Source: Acetobacteraceae bacterium (GTDB lineage: Bacteria > Pseudomonadota > Alphaproteobacteria > Acetobacterales > Acetobacteraceae). Taken from it: a stretch of DNA of 19,307 bases. The position numbers and the translations under genes are program-made. The notes under the pieces were generated by a model. That model worked only from the letters and a program-made list of their open reading frames with translations, was not told the origin of the DNA and did not search any database. Shown here piece by piece: positions 7,139 through 14,064 of this stretch (positions within the stretch are counted from its first letter, which is position 1; every line of letters starts with the position of its first letter). The stretch covers positions 1-19,307 of the forward strand of contig JAFAHH010000966.1 in NCBI GenBank assembly GCA_019237355.1. The letters are read 5' to 3'.

Positions 7139-8095
7139 ATGCGCCACTTCCTCGATTTCGAGAAGCCGATTGCCGAGCTTGAGGGCAAGATCGACGAGCT
7201 GAGGCGCATGTCCGAGCCCGAGGGCCTCAACATCGAAGATGAGGTCTCAAAGCTTACCGAAAAGGCCGATCGGCAATTACGCGCGACCTACGCCAAGCTC
7301 ACGCCCTGGCAAAAAACGCAGGTCGCGCGCCACCCAGACCGGCCCAAGGCGCTCGCTTATATTGCAGGACTCATTACCGATTACATCCCGCTTGCCGGCG
7401 ACCGGGCATTTGCAGACGACGCGGCGGTTCAGGGAGGACTGGGCCGGTTCCGCGGACGCTCGGTCGTGGTAATCGGCACCGAGCGAGGGAACGACACGGA
7501 AACCCGGGTCGCCCATAATTTCGGCATGGCCCGGCCAGAGGGATACCGCAAGGCAAGGCGCCTAATTGAATTGGCGGGGCGCTTTGGCCTGCCAATCCTC
7601 ACCTTCGTCGATACCGCTGGGGCATTTCCGGGGGTCGATGCCGAAGCGCGTGGCCAGGCGGAGGCTATCGCCCGCTCGATCGAGGCCTGCATTGATGCAC
7701 CGGTCCCGCTCATTGCCGCCATCATCGGCGAGGGCGGGTCGGGCGGCGCCATCGCGCTTGCGGCGGGCGATGCGGTGCTGATGCTCGAGCATGCGATTTA
7801 TTCCGTGATCTCTCCGGAGGGCTGCGCCTCAATCCTCTGGCGCGACGCGGCGCAGGCCTCTGCTGCCGCGGAGGCGCTGCACCTCACGGCTGAGGATCTG
7901 CATCGGCTCCATCTCGTTGATCAGGTTATCGCCGAGCCGATCGGCGGTGCCCATCGCGACCCGGAAGCAGCAATTCAGGCGGTCGGCGAGGCGGTGCAAG
8001 CCGCGCTCGAGCCCCTCCTGGGTGTGGAGGGGCCAGCGCTGAAGGCGAGGCGGCGGGAGCGATTCTTACAAATGACTCGTGAGCCCATTGGATAG
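7139..8095 (+). CDS. accA: Acetyl-CoA carboxylase carboxyltransferase subunit alpha
   Basis: This is the alpha half of the carboxyltransferase. With AccD it transfers the carboxyl group from biotin on AccB to acetyl-CoA, giving malonyl-CoA, the first committed step of fatty acid synthesis; it acts in the cytoplasm as an A2D2 tetramer. The 318-residue length equals the family norm. The N-terminus FLDFEKPIAELEGKIDEL is typical and fixes the ATG at 7139, although no clear ribosome site precedes it. Core motifs are ARHPDRP (63-69), FVDTAGAFPGVDAEARGQAEAIA (156-178), the oxyanion-forming IGEGGSGGAIALA (197-209), and YSVISPEGCASILW (221-234). The DHA2 exporter gene follows four bases after its stop, so the two may be cotranscribed. 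Nothing is missing. Confidence 0.97.
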   Translation: MRHFLDFEKPIAELEGKIDELRRMSEPEGLNIEDEVSKLTEKADRQLRATYAKLTPWQKTQVARHPDRPKALAYIAGLITDYIPLAGDRAFADDAAVQGGLGRFRGRSVVVIGTERGNDTETRVAHNFGMARPEGYRKARRLIELAGRFGLPILTFVDTAGAFPGVDAEARGQAEAIARSIEACIDAPVPLIAAIIGEGGSGGAIALAAGDAVLMLEHAIYSVISPEGCASILWRDAAQASAAAEALHLTAEDLHRLHLVDQVIAEPIGGAHRDPEAAIQAVGEAVQAALEPLLGVEGPALKARRRERFLQMTREPIG

Positions 8096-8099
8096 CCAA

Positions 8100-9599
8100 A
8101 TGGCGGTAAGCGAGGCTGGCGAGCAGCAGGCGGCCGGGTCGGTTTCAGAGCGCGCGCTGTTCCTCGCGGTTTTCCCTTCCATCATGCTGCCGATGTTCCT
8201 AGCGGCAGCGGACCAGACGATCGTCGCTACCGCCTTGCCCGCCATCGCGGGCGCGCTGGGCGACGTCGAGCGAATATCGTGGGTGGTAGTCGCGTACCTG
8301 ATCGCCGCCACGATCGCCGCGCCGTTGTTCGGTCGGCTTGGTGACATGCTCGGCCGCAAGCGCATGCTGTTTGCCGCTCTGGGCGTGTTTGTCGCTGCAT
8401 CGCTGCTTTGCGCGCTCGCTGCGAGCATCCTCGCACTTAGTTTTGCGCGCGTGCTCCAGGGGCTGGGTGGTGGCGGCCTCATGACCTCGTCGCAGGCGCT
8501 GATCGGGGAAACGATCCCGCCGCGGCAGCGAGCCCGTTACCAGGGGTATCTCTCGGCGACATTCGTCTCATCTGCAACATTTGGCCCAGTGGCGGGCGGG
8601 TGGCTGACCCAGCACTTCGGGTGGGAATCGGTCTTCCTGGTCAATTTTCCGCTCGGGCTGATCGCAACGGGCCTGGCCACTCGCTTACGTGCGCACCAAC
8701 CCCGGGGTGGGCGGCTGCAATTCGATGTCTGGGGACTGTTTTTCTTCTCCGGCACCGTGGCGCCGATCCTGCTCGCTTTGGAGCAGGCTCAGCGCTTCGA
8801 TGCACGTGCTTTGCCGTTGATTGGCGTCCTGGTCGCGGCGGCTGTGGCGTCGCTTGCCATGCTGATACGGCAAGAGAAGCGGGCTCCAGAGCCATTGCTC
8901 CCGGTGCAATTGCTGCGCCAGGCAGTGATTTGGCGCACCGATGCCATGGCATGCATGGCCGGGGCAACCATCGTTTCGACGATTACCTTCCTGCCGATTT
9001 ACCTCGAGGTGGTGCGGGGGACGAGCCCGGCCGAAACGGGGTTTCTCATCCTGCCCCTGACCGCCGGCATCAGCATGGGTTCGCTCGCAACGGGGCGCCT
9101 GATCGCCGGCACTGGGAGGACGGCAATTTTCCCCTCGATAGGGTATGGAGTTGCTGGTGTGACTCTTGCTGTACTGGCCTTTCTTGCCCCGCGCTTGACC
9201 AATATCCAGCTCCCGTGGGCTTTCGCGATTGCCTCACTGAATTTCGGCACGGCGATGACTGTGGCGCAGATCACGGTCCAAACCATGGCGGGCCGGCGCT
9301 TTCTGGGGGCGGCCTCAGGCTCAGTGCAGTTTTCCCGGTCGGTTGGCGCCGCGTTTGGCGCCGCACTCGTCGGCGCCGTATTGTTCGCGACCGTGGCGGC
9401 GCTCGATCCGCAAACGGCACATATCTTTACAGACCTGATCGAAAATGGGCCAGCTACGCTCGGCTCCCTGGATCCGGCTCGGCGCACGGTCGTCCAAGCC
9501 GAGATCGCCGAGGCGTTCCGCTATGCTTTCCTGACCATCGCCGCCTTCGCCTTTTGCGGCATGGGCCTCGCGTGGTCGATCCCTGTCCGTCGTTTATGA
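8100..9599 (+). CDS. DHA2-type (EmrB/QacA) MFS drug exporter
   Basis: This is a probable 14-helix inner-membrane proton antiporter exporting drugs or other toxic amphiphiles. The product is 499 residues from ATG 8100, typical for DHA2 carriers. Motif D1 appears as AADQTIVATALP in helix 1 (about 36-47), motif A as GRLGDMLGRKR (78-88), motif B as FARVLQGLGGGG (115-126), and antiporter motif C as GPVAGGWL (162-169). A GTG at 8079 would add seven residues and overlap accA by 17 bases. The ATG is preferred because GGA sits seven bases before it and the N-terminus looks normal. There is no adjacent EmrA-type membrane fusion protein or regulator, so it may work alone. The substrate is unknown. Confidence 0.9.
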   Translation: MAVSEAGEQQAAGSVSERALFLAVFPSIMLPMFLAAADQTIVATALPAIAGALGDVERISWVVVAYLIAATIAAPLFGRLGDMLGRKRMLFAALGVFVAASLLCALAASILALSFARVLQGLGGGGLMTSSQALIGETIPPRQRARYQGYLSATFVSSATFGPVAGGWLTQHFGWESVFLVNFPLGLIATGLATRLRAHQPRGGRLQFDVWGLFFFSGTVAPILLALEQAQRFDARALPLIGVLVAAAVASLAMLIRQEKRAPEPLLPVQLLRQAVIWRTDAMACMAGATIVSTITFLPIYLEVVRGTSPAETGFLILPLTAGISMGSLATGRLIAGTGRTAIFPSIGYGVAGVTLAVLAFLAPRLTNIQLPWAFAIASLNFGTAMTVAQITVQTMAGRRFLGAASGSVQFSRSVGAAFGAALVGAVLFATVAALDPQTAHIFTDLIENGPATLGSLDPARRTVVQAEIAEAFRYAFLTIAAFAFCGMGLAWSIPVRRL

Positions 9600-9656
9600 T
9601 TCCGATTGGAACTCACGATTTTATTTATCGCGAAACAATCTTATCACAAGTATTAC

Positions 9657-10373
9657 TTATCGGCGCGAACCGCCGCCGCGCCAGCCCGAACCACCACCAC
9701 CGCGCCATCCCCAACCACCACCACCACGCCATCCCCAACCACCACCACGCCATCCCCAACCGCCACCACGCCATCCCCAACCGCCATAACCACCCCATCC
9801 CCATCCACCGCCGACACCAATCACCACCGAGGATCCGTACCAGGCTGGATAGGGATATCCCCACGCTGCATAGGGGTAGCCGTACGGAGGATACGGATAT
9901 GGAGGGTAAGGATATGGGACCGCGGCGGTTGCGACTGGCTGAACCGAGTTGCCTTTCGCGTTCATGCATTGGGCGTAGCTGGAAACGTAAACCTGCTGCA
10001 CGGCGTCTGCGGAAAACTTAGCATTGTTGGCGCCGACGGCGCTTCCGAGAACCAGTCCGCTACCGGCACCGATGGCAGCGCCCGCTCCCGGGTTGCCGGC
10101 CGCCGCGCCGATAGCCGCCCCTCCCGCTGCCCCCAGGGCGGTCCCGACCGCTGTGCTGCCAACCGCACTCTGCGTGGCTGCCTGCGAAGGCGACACGAAG
10201 CCGCTTTGCGCAGCCGCATACTGGCGACAGCTTATATCCTCCTGCTGAAACGCTTGAGGATTCTTGTTCGGGCCAGGCACCGCCATAACCGTGGGGCCGG
10301 GGGGAGGTGGGACGGCACAATCAGCGAGCAGCAGCGCTCCGCTAAGGCTCACACACTTTCGAAGCGTGTTCAT
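9657..10373 (-). CDS. Exported glycine-zipper protein with Gly/Trp/Arg repeat tail
   Basis: This is an envelope protein of 238 residues and unknown function. The N-terminus (MNTLRKCVSLSGALLLADC) looks like a lipoprotein signal, with Cys19 as lipidation site. Asp at -1 is not canonical for a lipobox, so lipidation is uncertain. A proline stretch follows, then EDISCRQYAAAQ (45-56). A glycine zipper covers about 72-114 (GTALGAAGGAAIGAAAG, then GAAIGAGSGLVLGS), and SSYAQCMNAKGN follows at 131-142. This arrangement, with Cys in both flanking segments (49 and 136), is that of YMGG-like zipper proteins common in alphaproteobacteria. Next come YPYPPYPYPPYGYPY and a tail of WGWRGGG units (189-236) coded by 21/24-base tandem repeats. 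It converges with the exporter gene, 57 AT-rich bases away. The next exported gene is 78 bases upstream. Confidence 0.75.
   Translation of the reverse strand: MNTLRKCVSLSGALLLADCAVPPPPGPTVMAVPGPNKNPQAFQQEDISCRQYAAAQSGFVSPSQAATQSAVGSTAVGTALGAAGGAAIGAAAGNPGAGAAIGAGSGLVLGSAVGANNAKFSADAVQQVYVSSYAQCMNAKGNSVQPVATAAVPYPYPPYPYPPYGYPYAAWGYPYPAWYGSSVVIGVGGGWGWGGYGGWGWRGGGWGWRGGGWGWRGGGGWGWRGGGGSGWRGGGSRR
9704..9790 (-). repeat. In-gene tandem repeat, units of 21-24 bases
   Basis: GCCATCCCCAACC recurs at 9704, 9728, 9749 and 9770 on the + strand, with periods of 24, 21 and 21 bases. Each unit keeps the reading frame and codes for WGWRGGG or WGWRGGGG in the glycine-zipper protein. Such repeats can change copy number by slippage without breaking the frame. 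Confidence 0.85.
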
Positions 10374-10451
10374 GGGTGATACCCGTGCGAGGGTGATTCG
10401 CTGCCGAGGCAGCCCGACGCAATGGAGAAGTTGGTTCCTAGCTGAGAATGT

Positions 10452-10832
10452 TCAACCCACACGGCCGGATATTCGAGTTCCGTTTGGGCCAGGGCAACTG
10501 CAGCTATGGCCGATCGGGACGCCACGTTGCGACGGACAGATATACGCCCCTGCGTAACATCGTGGCGCGGGCGTCGGCGGATATGGTGCCGGAGGCCCGT
10601 AGTAGACCGGAGGAGGATAATACACGGGGGGCGGGTAGTAGAACGGCGGATAATACGGCGGATAATAAAGTGGGAACGGGAATCCAAACGCCACGAAGAC
10701 GCGGGCGTCTGCCGGGGCCGTGCCGATACTCAGGCCGACGGCAGTGATGATGACAGCGACCGCCAACGATGAAGCCAAGTGCCCATAACGGCCTCGCAGA
10801 CTTGCTCGAGAGGCTAGCCAGAGGTGGTTCAT
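10452..10832 (-). CDS. Exported Pro/Tyr-rich protein with four-Cys tail
   Basis: This is a hypothetical exported protein of 126 residues. A long signal peptide (hydrophobic core SSLAVAVIITAVGLSIG) ends at APADA, about residue 44. A low-complexity segment follows at about 51-90 (FPFPLYYPPYYPP, then YYPPPVYYPPPVYY), and then a compact tail with Cys92, Cys99, Cys111 and Cys113 (RCYAGAYICPSQRG... SCSCPGPNG). Cysteines in an exported protein suggest disulfides. The start at ATG 10832 is preferred over GTG 10841 because AGGTGAT, a ribosome-site-like stretch, lies a few bases before the ATG. It is on the same strand as the glycine-zipper gene 78 bases downstream. Both proteins are exported and aromatic-rich, so a shared envelope role is possible. 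No function is assigned. Confidence 0.6.
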   Translation of the reverse strand: MNHLWLASRASLRGRYGHLASSLAVAVIITAVGLSIGTAPADARVFVAFGFPFPLYYPPYYPPFYYPPPVYYPPPVYYGPPAPYPPTPAPRCYAGAYICPSQRGVPIGHSCSCPGPNGTRISGRVG

Positions 10833-11294
10833 CACAATCACCTAACAAGATCCGTCCGTGCATGATTTTTTATCGATCCATGTCGCCCTGGACCGCATGA
10901 GAGCTCATGCCCGGCCAGCTACGTCGCCCAACTCGGGCCTGGCCCTTCCTCATCTCCGCCTGTCCGCTGCAATCGCGAGCTGCATGGCGTTGAGGCTCAC
11001 GCTGCGCTGGATCAGGTAGCGCGATGGGGACTTTCGGTGGTCGGATTGTTGCGGTTGAAGCAGGCGAGCATAGGCCCTTGCCGTCGCCGGGACGTCTGCT
11101 AGGGCGCGTGGCGCCGCATGGCTGTCTCTGTCGCTGGGCTTCAGGCCGAGCGCCGTCCTTGCCCATGCGCCCGTGATAGGTCCGGCGGCGAATATCCTTG
11201 TAGAGTGCGGCCAGCGACGCGCACTTGTGCAGGAACATAGATCACGTCCCCAGAACCGGCATTATTTATGGGTGGCAGCCCAGTCGGCCAATTG
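10833..11294. other. Intergenic region, possible decayed ORF on minus strand
   Basis: No clear gene was seen in this gap of about 460 bases. On the minus strand an ORF begins at 11238 (MFLHKCASLAALYKDIRRR...). Its composition turns odd after about 30 residues, and the neighbouring frame then becomes the more gene-like one (ALGLKPSDRDSHAAPRALADVP...). That pattern fits a frameshifted remnant of a small gene, but I do not recognise the family. The promoter of the Pro/Tyr-rich gene should lie near 10840-10900; no convincing -35/-10 boxes were found. Confidence 0.35.
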
Positions 11295-11305
11295 CTAATT
11301 GGCTG
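11285..11305 (-). terminator. Hairpin at the PIG-L stop codon
   Basis: GCCAATT (11287-11293) pairs with AATTGGC (11297-11303) around a 3-base loop, extended outward by weaker pairs. The TAG stop of the deacetylase gene falls in the loop and last stem base. No T run follows, so terminator activity is a guess. Confidence 0.4.
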
Positions 11306-12254
11306 GAACTGCCTGAGATTCAGGTGCGAGTAAAAACTCCGGCGAGGAGTGACGCGCTCGCGTTGGACCCTCCGATCCTGACATGGACGGGCGCTGGCTG
11401 GAAGTGAAAGGGACACTCTGCCTAGCGGATCGGGCGAGGGCGCGCCACCGCATTCCGTCCATGCCCCAGTCCCTACGCTCGTAATGCAGCAGCCCGGCGT
11501 GCGGCGGACGCGTGAAATCGTACTCAGGGGCCGGCCTGAACAGCTCGCGGTCGGTCTTAGTCTGGAATGCCTTGAGCGCCCGGGCCTGCGTGGCGAAACA
11601 CTCGAACATGGCCCGCTTGCGTTCTTGGTCCTGGGGTGGCAGCTCCGCTACCGCTGCCGCTGGACCTCCTGGCAGAAAAACCGAGGTCGTGAAGCTTCCA
11701 TCTGTATCGGCGTGGTACGAAGTCATCTCCACGACCTCAGGTACCGCTACCCCCTTACGGAACAGGATGCGACGCGCGAGGTGGACGGCGCATGCGGTCG
11801 CATCGTGGTCCGGGTGCCCGCCCTCATACGGCTGGGTTACTACAACATCGATTCCCTCAGCCTGAAATACCTTTGCCAGCTTCGATGCGAGTGAGGCCAT
11901 GTTGTAGCTGGCTTCCTGGTCGCTCATCCCGCAGCAGACGATGGATGCCGCGGCTCCAGCAGCGGCCAAGGCGCGTTGCACCTCTTGCTGCCGAACCCGG
12001 ATGTAACTGGGGTTGTCATCGAACCCTTTCTGCTTGGCGTAGCGCCCGTCCCTGGTCGCTCCGTTCGTCGTGTAAACCAGGGTCAGGTTCTCGATCAGGT
12101 GAAGCGAGCCGCCGATGCCGATCGTCTCGTCGTCCGGGTGCGCGGCCACAACCGCAACACGAAGCGTGGTGCGTTCTCGCCAGCAAAGGTCTTGAAGCAG
12201 TTCTAGGCGCCGCGTCCGGGCCGGCCTGAACGTATCGAGGAGCATATCCCACAT
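11295..12254 (-). CDS. PIG-L family (LmbE-like) zinc deacetylase
   Basis: This metal-dependent hydrolase typically removes the acetyl group from an N-acetylglucosamine-type moiety; relatives include MshB, BshB and LmbE. The zinc motifs are intact: AHPDDE, then HPDHD about 104 residues further on. Other typical parts are GATRDGRYA and the closing DFTRPPHAGLLHYER...GMDGMRWRALA. ATG 12254 starts MWDMLLDTFRPART; the frame is also open to a GTG at 12305 (17 residues more), so the start is not settled. After MRWRALARSA, where family members normally end, about 40 Ser/Arg/Pro-rich residues run on to the stop. This suggests that the original stop was lost and downstream DNA is read through. It has no obvious operon partner, and the substrate is unknown. 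Confidence 0.85.
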   Translation of the reverse strand: MWDMLLDTFRPARTRRLELLQDLCWRERTTLRVAVVAAHPDDETIGIGGSLHLIENLTLVYTTNGATRDGRYAKQKGFDDNPSYIRVRQQEVQRALAAAGAAASIVCCGMSDQEASYNMASLASKLAKVFQAEGIDVVVTQPYEGGHPDHDATACAVHLARRILFRKGVAVPEVVEMTSYHADTDGSFTTSVFLPGGPAAAVAELPPQDQERKRAMFECFATQARALKAFQTKTDRELFRPAPEYDFTRPPHAGLLHYERRDWGMDGMRWRALARSARQSVPFTSSQRPSMSGSEGPTRARHSSPEFLLAPESQAVPAN

Positions 12255-12332
12255 GCTCTTATGAAAGCATGCCGAAATGAACCGAGCGTTAAGCGGAGCG
12301 CACACTTCGCCAGGCGGGCCTTATTAGTGGCT

Positions 12333-12407
12333 AGAGTGCGATGGCTTGAAGCGGACTCGGGGTTTCGCGTCGGCAGGATATGAGCCAAGATGAATGGAAT
12401 CTGCTCT
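12333..12407 (+). repeat. Repeat-family copy upstream of PIG-L gene
   Basis: AGAGTGCGATGGCTTGAAGC at 12333, continued by GGACTCGG, matches the left part of elements A and B. The interior then differs, and the right end (GAATCTGCTCT, 12397-12407) runs into the 198-bp element. It is a chimeric or rearranged copy that overlaps its neighbour by five bases. Confidence 0.6.
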
Positions 12408-12600
12408 AGCAGTCTGCTGAAAAAGGAAGGCCAGGGCTCTGCCCTGGACCCGCTGGCGCCGAAAGGCCCCAGGCCCCACCCACTAAGTGATTGGATTGCA
12501 AAGGCTCTGCCTTTGCTGGGGTCCAGGGGCAAAGCCCCTGGCCTTCTTTAGATGCTTTGCGAATGATCAACTTCAGCGTTTTTCCGCAGCCTGCTAGAGC
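12403..12600. repeat. MITE-like element, 198 bp, 22-bp terminal inverted repeats, three hairpins
   Basis: The ends at 12403-12424 (GCTCTAGCAGTCTGC...) and 12579-12600 are inverted copies matching at 20 of 22 positions. A second, inner inverted repeat links 12427-12451 with 12519-12545. Inside are three triloop hairpins: CCAGGGC-tct-GCCCTGG (12431-12447), GCAAAGGC-tct-GCCTTTGC (12498-12516) and CCAGGGGC-aaa-GCCCCTGG (12523-12541). No coding region fits. The organisation matches non-autonomous miniature elements, and similar GGCCAGGG...CCCTGG blocks are, from memory, frequent in Acetobacteraceae. No direct target duplication was identified. Confidence 0.75.
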
Positions 12601-12644
12601 GCGATCGCGTGAACCGGAACCGTCGAGATCTTGAACGGCCCTCA

Positions 12645-12675
12645 AGCATAATGGCTTAACTGAAGCCACTATGCT
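12645..12675. repeat. Palindromic repeat, 13-bp stem
   Basis: AGCATAATGGCTT (12645-12657) pairs with AAGCCACTATGCT (12663-12675) with one mismatch and a 5-base loop. It carries the ATGGCTT core of the family. It lies 78 bases after the end of the aldose epimerase gene (minus strand) and could end that transcript. Confidence 0.65.
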
Positions 12676-12752
12676 CTACCGCTGCTACCTCCGCTCTGAT
12701 CGGATCAGCGCATTATCCCGCCCGCAGAGCTGGGAAACAATCACCCAGGAGG

Positions 12753-13925
12753 CTACGGATTCACCTGAGGAAACGGGCTATCTGTCGCGAAGCGAAACAC
12801 CGTCTCGGAACGGAATGTCTGGCCCGCCTTCAGTTCTGTCGTAGGAAATTGCGGCTTGTTCGGGCTGTCAGGAAAGTGCTGGGTCTCGAGCGTGAAGGCG
12901 TCGGTCTGGCGATAGGTTCTCCCGGCCGAGCCAACAAGGGAGCCGTCCAAAAAATTACTCGTATAAACTTGAACCCCAGGTTCCGTCGTATAGCAGTCTA
13001 GAACCCGGCCAGAGCGCGGTTCATAGGCGCGCGCGGCGAAAGAAAGCGCACCCGGTGATGGTTTGTTCAAGACCCAGTTATGGTCGTAGCCGTGCGCGTA
13101 CACGAGTGCCTGAAACGAGCTGCGCAGCCGGGCTCCAATCGGAGTGGCTGTGCGGAAGTCCATCGGCGTGCCAGCAACCGGCGTAAGTTCGCCAGTCGGG
13201 ATCAGCGTCGCATCCGTAGGGGTGAAGCGGTCGGCGTTGATGGTGAGTATCTGGTCTTCGACCGTGCCGGAACCGTTCCCAGCAAGATTGAAGTAGGAGT
13301 GATTCGTCAGGTTCAGAACCGTATCCTTGTCAGTCTGTGCCTCGTACGTAATGCGGAGCGCGTTGTCGTTGGTCAGCGTGTAGGTAGCCCGAACCGTGAG
13401 TGTACCGGGGAAACCTTCCTGACCGTTTGGGCTGGTCAGGCTGAGTGTGGCGCCCACACCATCACTCATCCGAAGTGGCTCGACCTGCCAGACCTGCTTA
13501 TCGAAACCCACATTCCCCCCATGGAGCGAATTAGGCCCATTGTTGGCGGCGAGCTTGTATTCCTGGCCTTCGAGCGTAAACCGGGCCTGGCCGATGCGGT
13601 TCGCGTACCGTCCGATTAGCGCGCCGAAATAAACCTTCGCGCTGTTTGTCTCATACTCTTCGAGCGTCCGGAAACCGAGGACGATATCTGCAACCTGGCC
13701 TTGGCGATCGGGCGCATTTATCTCCGTTATGATCCCGCCATAGCTTAGAAATTTAACCACGACGCCGTGGTCATTGGTAAGGGTGTAGATCTCGACTTGC
13801 TTGCCGTCTTTCGTGGTGCCGTACGGGGCGTGGTCGAGTTTCGCGGCATGGGCGCCGGTCGTCGCCAACGCTAAAGCGATACCCAGCCACGGAGCTAGCG
13901 ACGCCATGTTGCTGTCGAACGGCAT
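12753..13925 (-). CDS. galM: Secreted aldose 1-epimerase (mutarotase)
   Basis: This enzyme interconverts alpha and beta anomers of free aldoses. The product is 390 residues with an N-terminal signal peptide (hydrophobic stretch 11-22, cleavage near AHA-AK, residue 27), so it should act in the periplasm. Family motifs are GALIGRYANRIG (101-112), NNGPNSLHGG with His135, LTNHSYFNLAG with acid His209, GYDHNWVL (279-286) with Asp281, and TTEPGVQVYTSNFLDG with the catalytic base Glu315. The start is fixed by a very strong ribosome site. It lies downstream of the pentose ABC/SDR cluster on the same strand, but a GC-rich palindrome and a repeat separate it from that cluster. The symbol is by homology; the preferred sugar may be a pentose or hexose. 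Confidence 0.92.
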   Translation of the reverse strand: MPFDSNMASLAPWLGIALALATTGAHAAKLDHAPYGTTKDGKQVEIYTLTNDHGVVVKFLSYGGIITEINAPDRQGQVADIVLGFRTLEEYETNSAKVYFGALIGRYANRIGQARFTLEGQEYKLAANNGPNSLHGGNVGFDKQVWQVEPLRMSDGVGATLSLTSPNGQEGFPGTLTVRATYTLTNDNALRITYEAQTDKDTVLNLTNHSYFNLAGNGSGTVEDQILTINADRFTPTDATLIPTGELTPVAGTPMDFRTATPIGARLRSSFQALVYAHGYDHNWVLNKPSPGALSFAARAYEPRSGRVLDCYTTEPGVQVYTSNFLDGSLVGSAGRTYRQTDAFTLETQHFPDSPNKPQFPTTELKAGQTFRSETVFRFATDSPFPQVNP

Positions 13926-13929
13926 TGTT

Positions 13930-13937
13930 CCTCCCCC
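13930..13937 (-). promoter_or_regulatory. Strong ribosome binding site of aldose epimerase
   Basis: GGGGGAGG on the minus strand, four bases before the ATG at 13925, fixes the start of the gene upstream of the signal peptide. Confidence 0.8.
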
Positions 13938-14000
13938 GGTTTATTGCCCAGATCCCGATAGCTTCAAAAGGCTGACTCGCGCTCAAAACAACACCTAGCG

Positions 14001-14029
14001 CATGATGGCTTCGACTTGAAGCGATCATG
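14001..14029. repeat. Palindromic repeat between SDR and epimerase genes
   Basis: CATGATGGCTTC (14001-14012) pairs with GAAGCGATCATG (14018-14029), with one mismatch and a 5-base loop. Its GATGGCTT core is that of the window's repeat family. It may stabilise or end the transcript of the upstream operon. Confidence 0.65.
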
Positions 14030-14041
14030 GTCTGGCGCCGC

Positions 14042-14060
14042 CGGCCGGACCGTCCGGCCG
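14042..14060 (-). terminator. GC-rich palindrome just after SDR stop codon
   Basis: CGGCCGGAC (14042-14050) and GTCCGGCCG (14052-14060) are perfect inverted repeats around a single base. They lie four bases after the TAG stop of the dehydrogenase gene. The position fits a terminator or an mRNA 3' end for the ABC-SDR operon. There is no T run, so it is not a textbook intrinsic terminator; inference only. Confidence 0.5.
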
Positions 14061-14064
14061 TCAA

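Noticed and set aside
9663..9803. Regular repeats that could suggest a CRISPR array
   Set aside because: Units are 21-24 bases with no unique spacers, and they keep the reading frame of a Gly/Trp-rich protein.
8600..10021. 473-residue ORF running across the exporter end and the glycine-zipper gene
   Set aside because: It is an alternate frame of the DHA2 exporter, then reads the repeat region as His/Pro/Asn repeats; no domain is visible.
12403..12600. Intrinsic terminator for neighbouring genes
   Set aside because: Nested symmetric palindromes with matched 22-bp ends fit a mobile element better, although one of the hairpins could terminate as a side effect.
13930..14064. Riboswitch upstream of the aldose epimerase
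   Set aside because: Only a family repeat and a GC-rich palindrome are present; no conserved riboswitch core was recognised.
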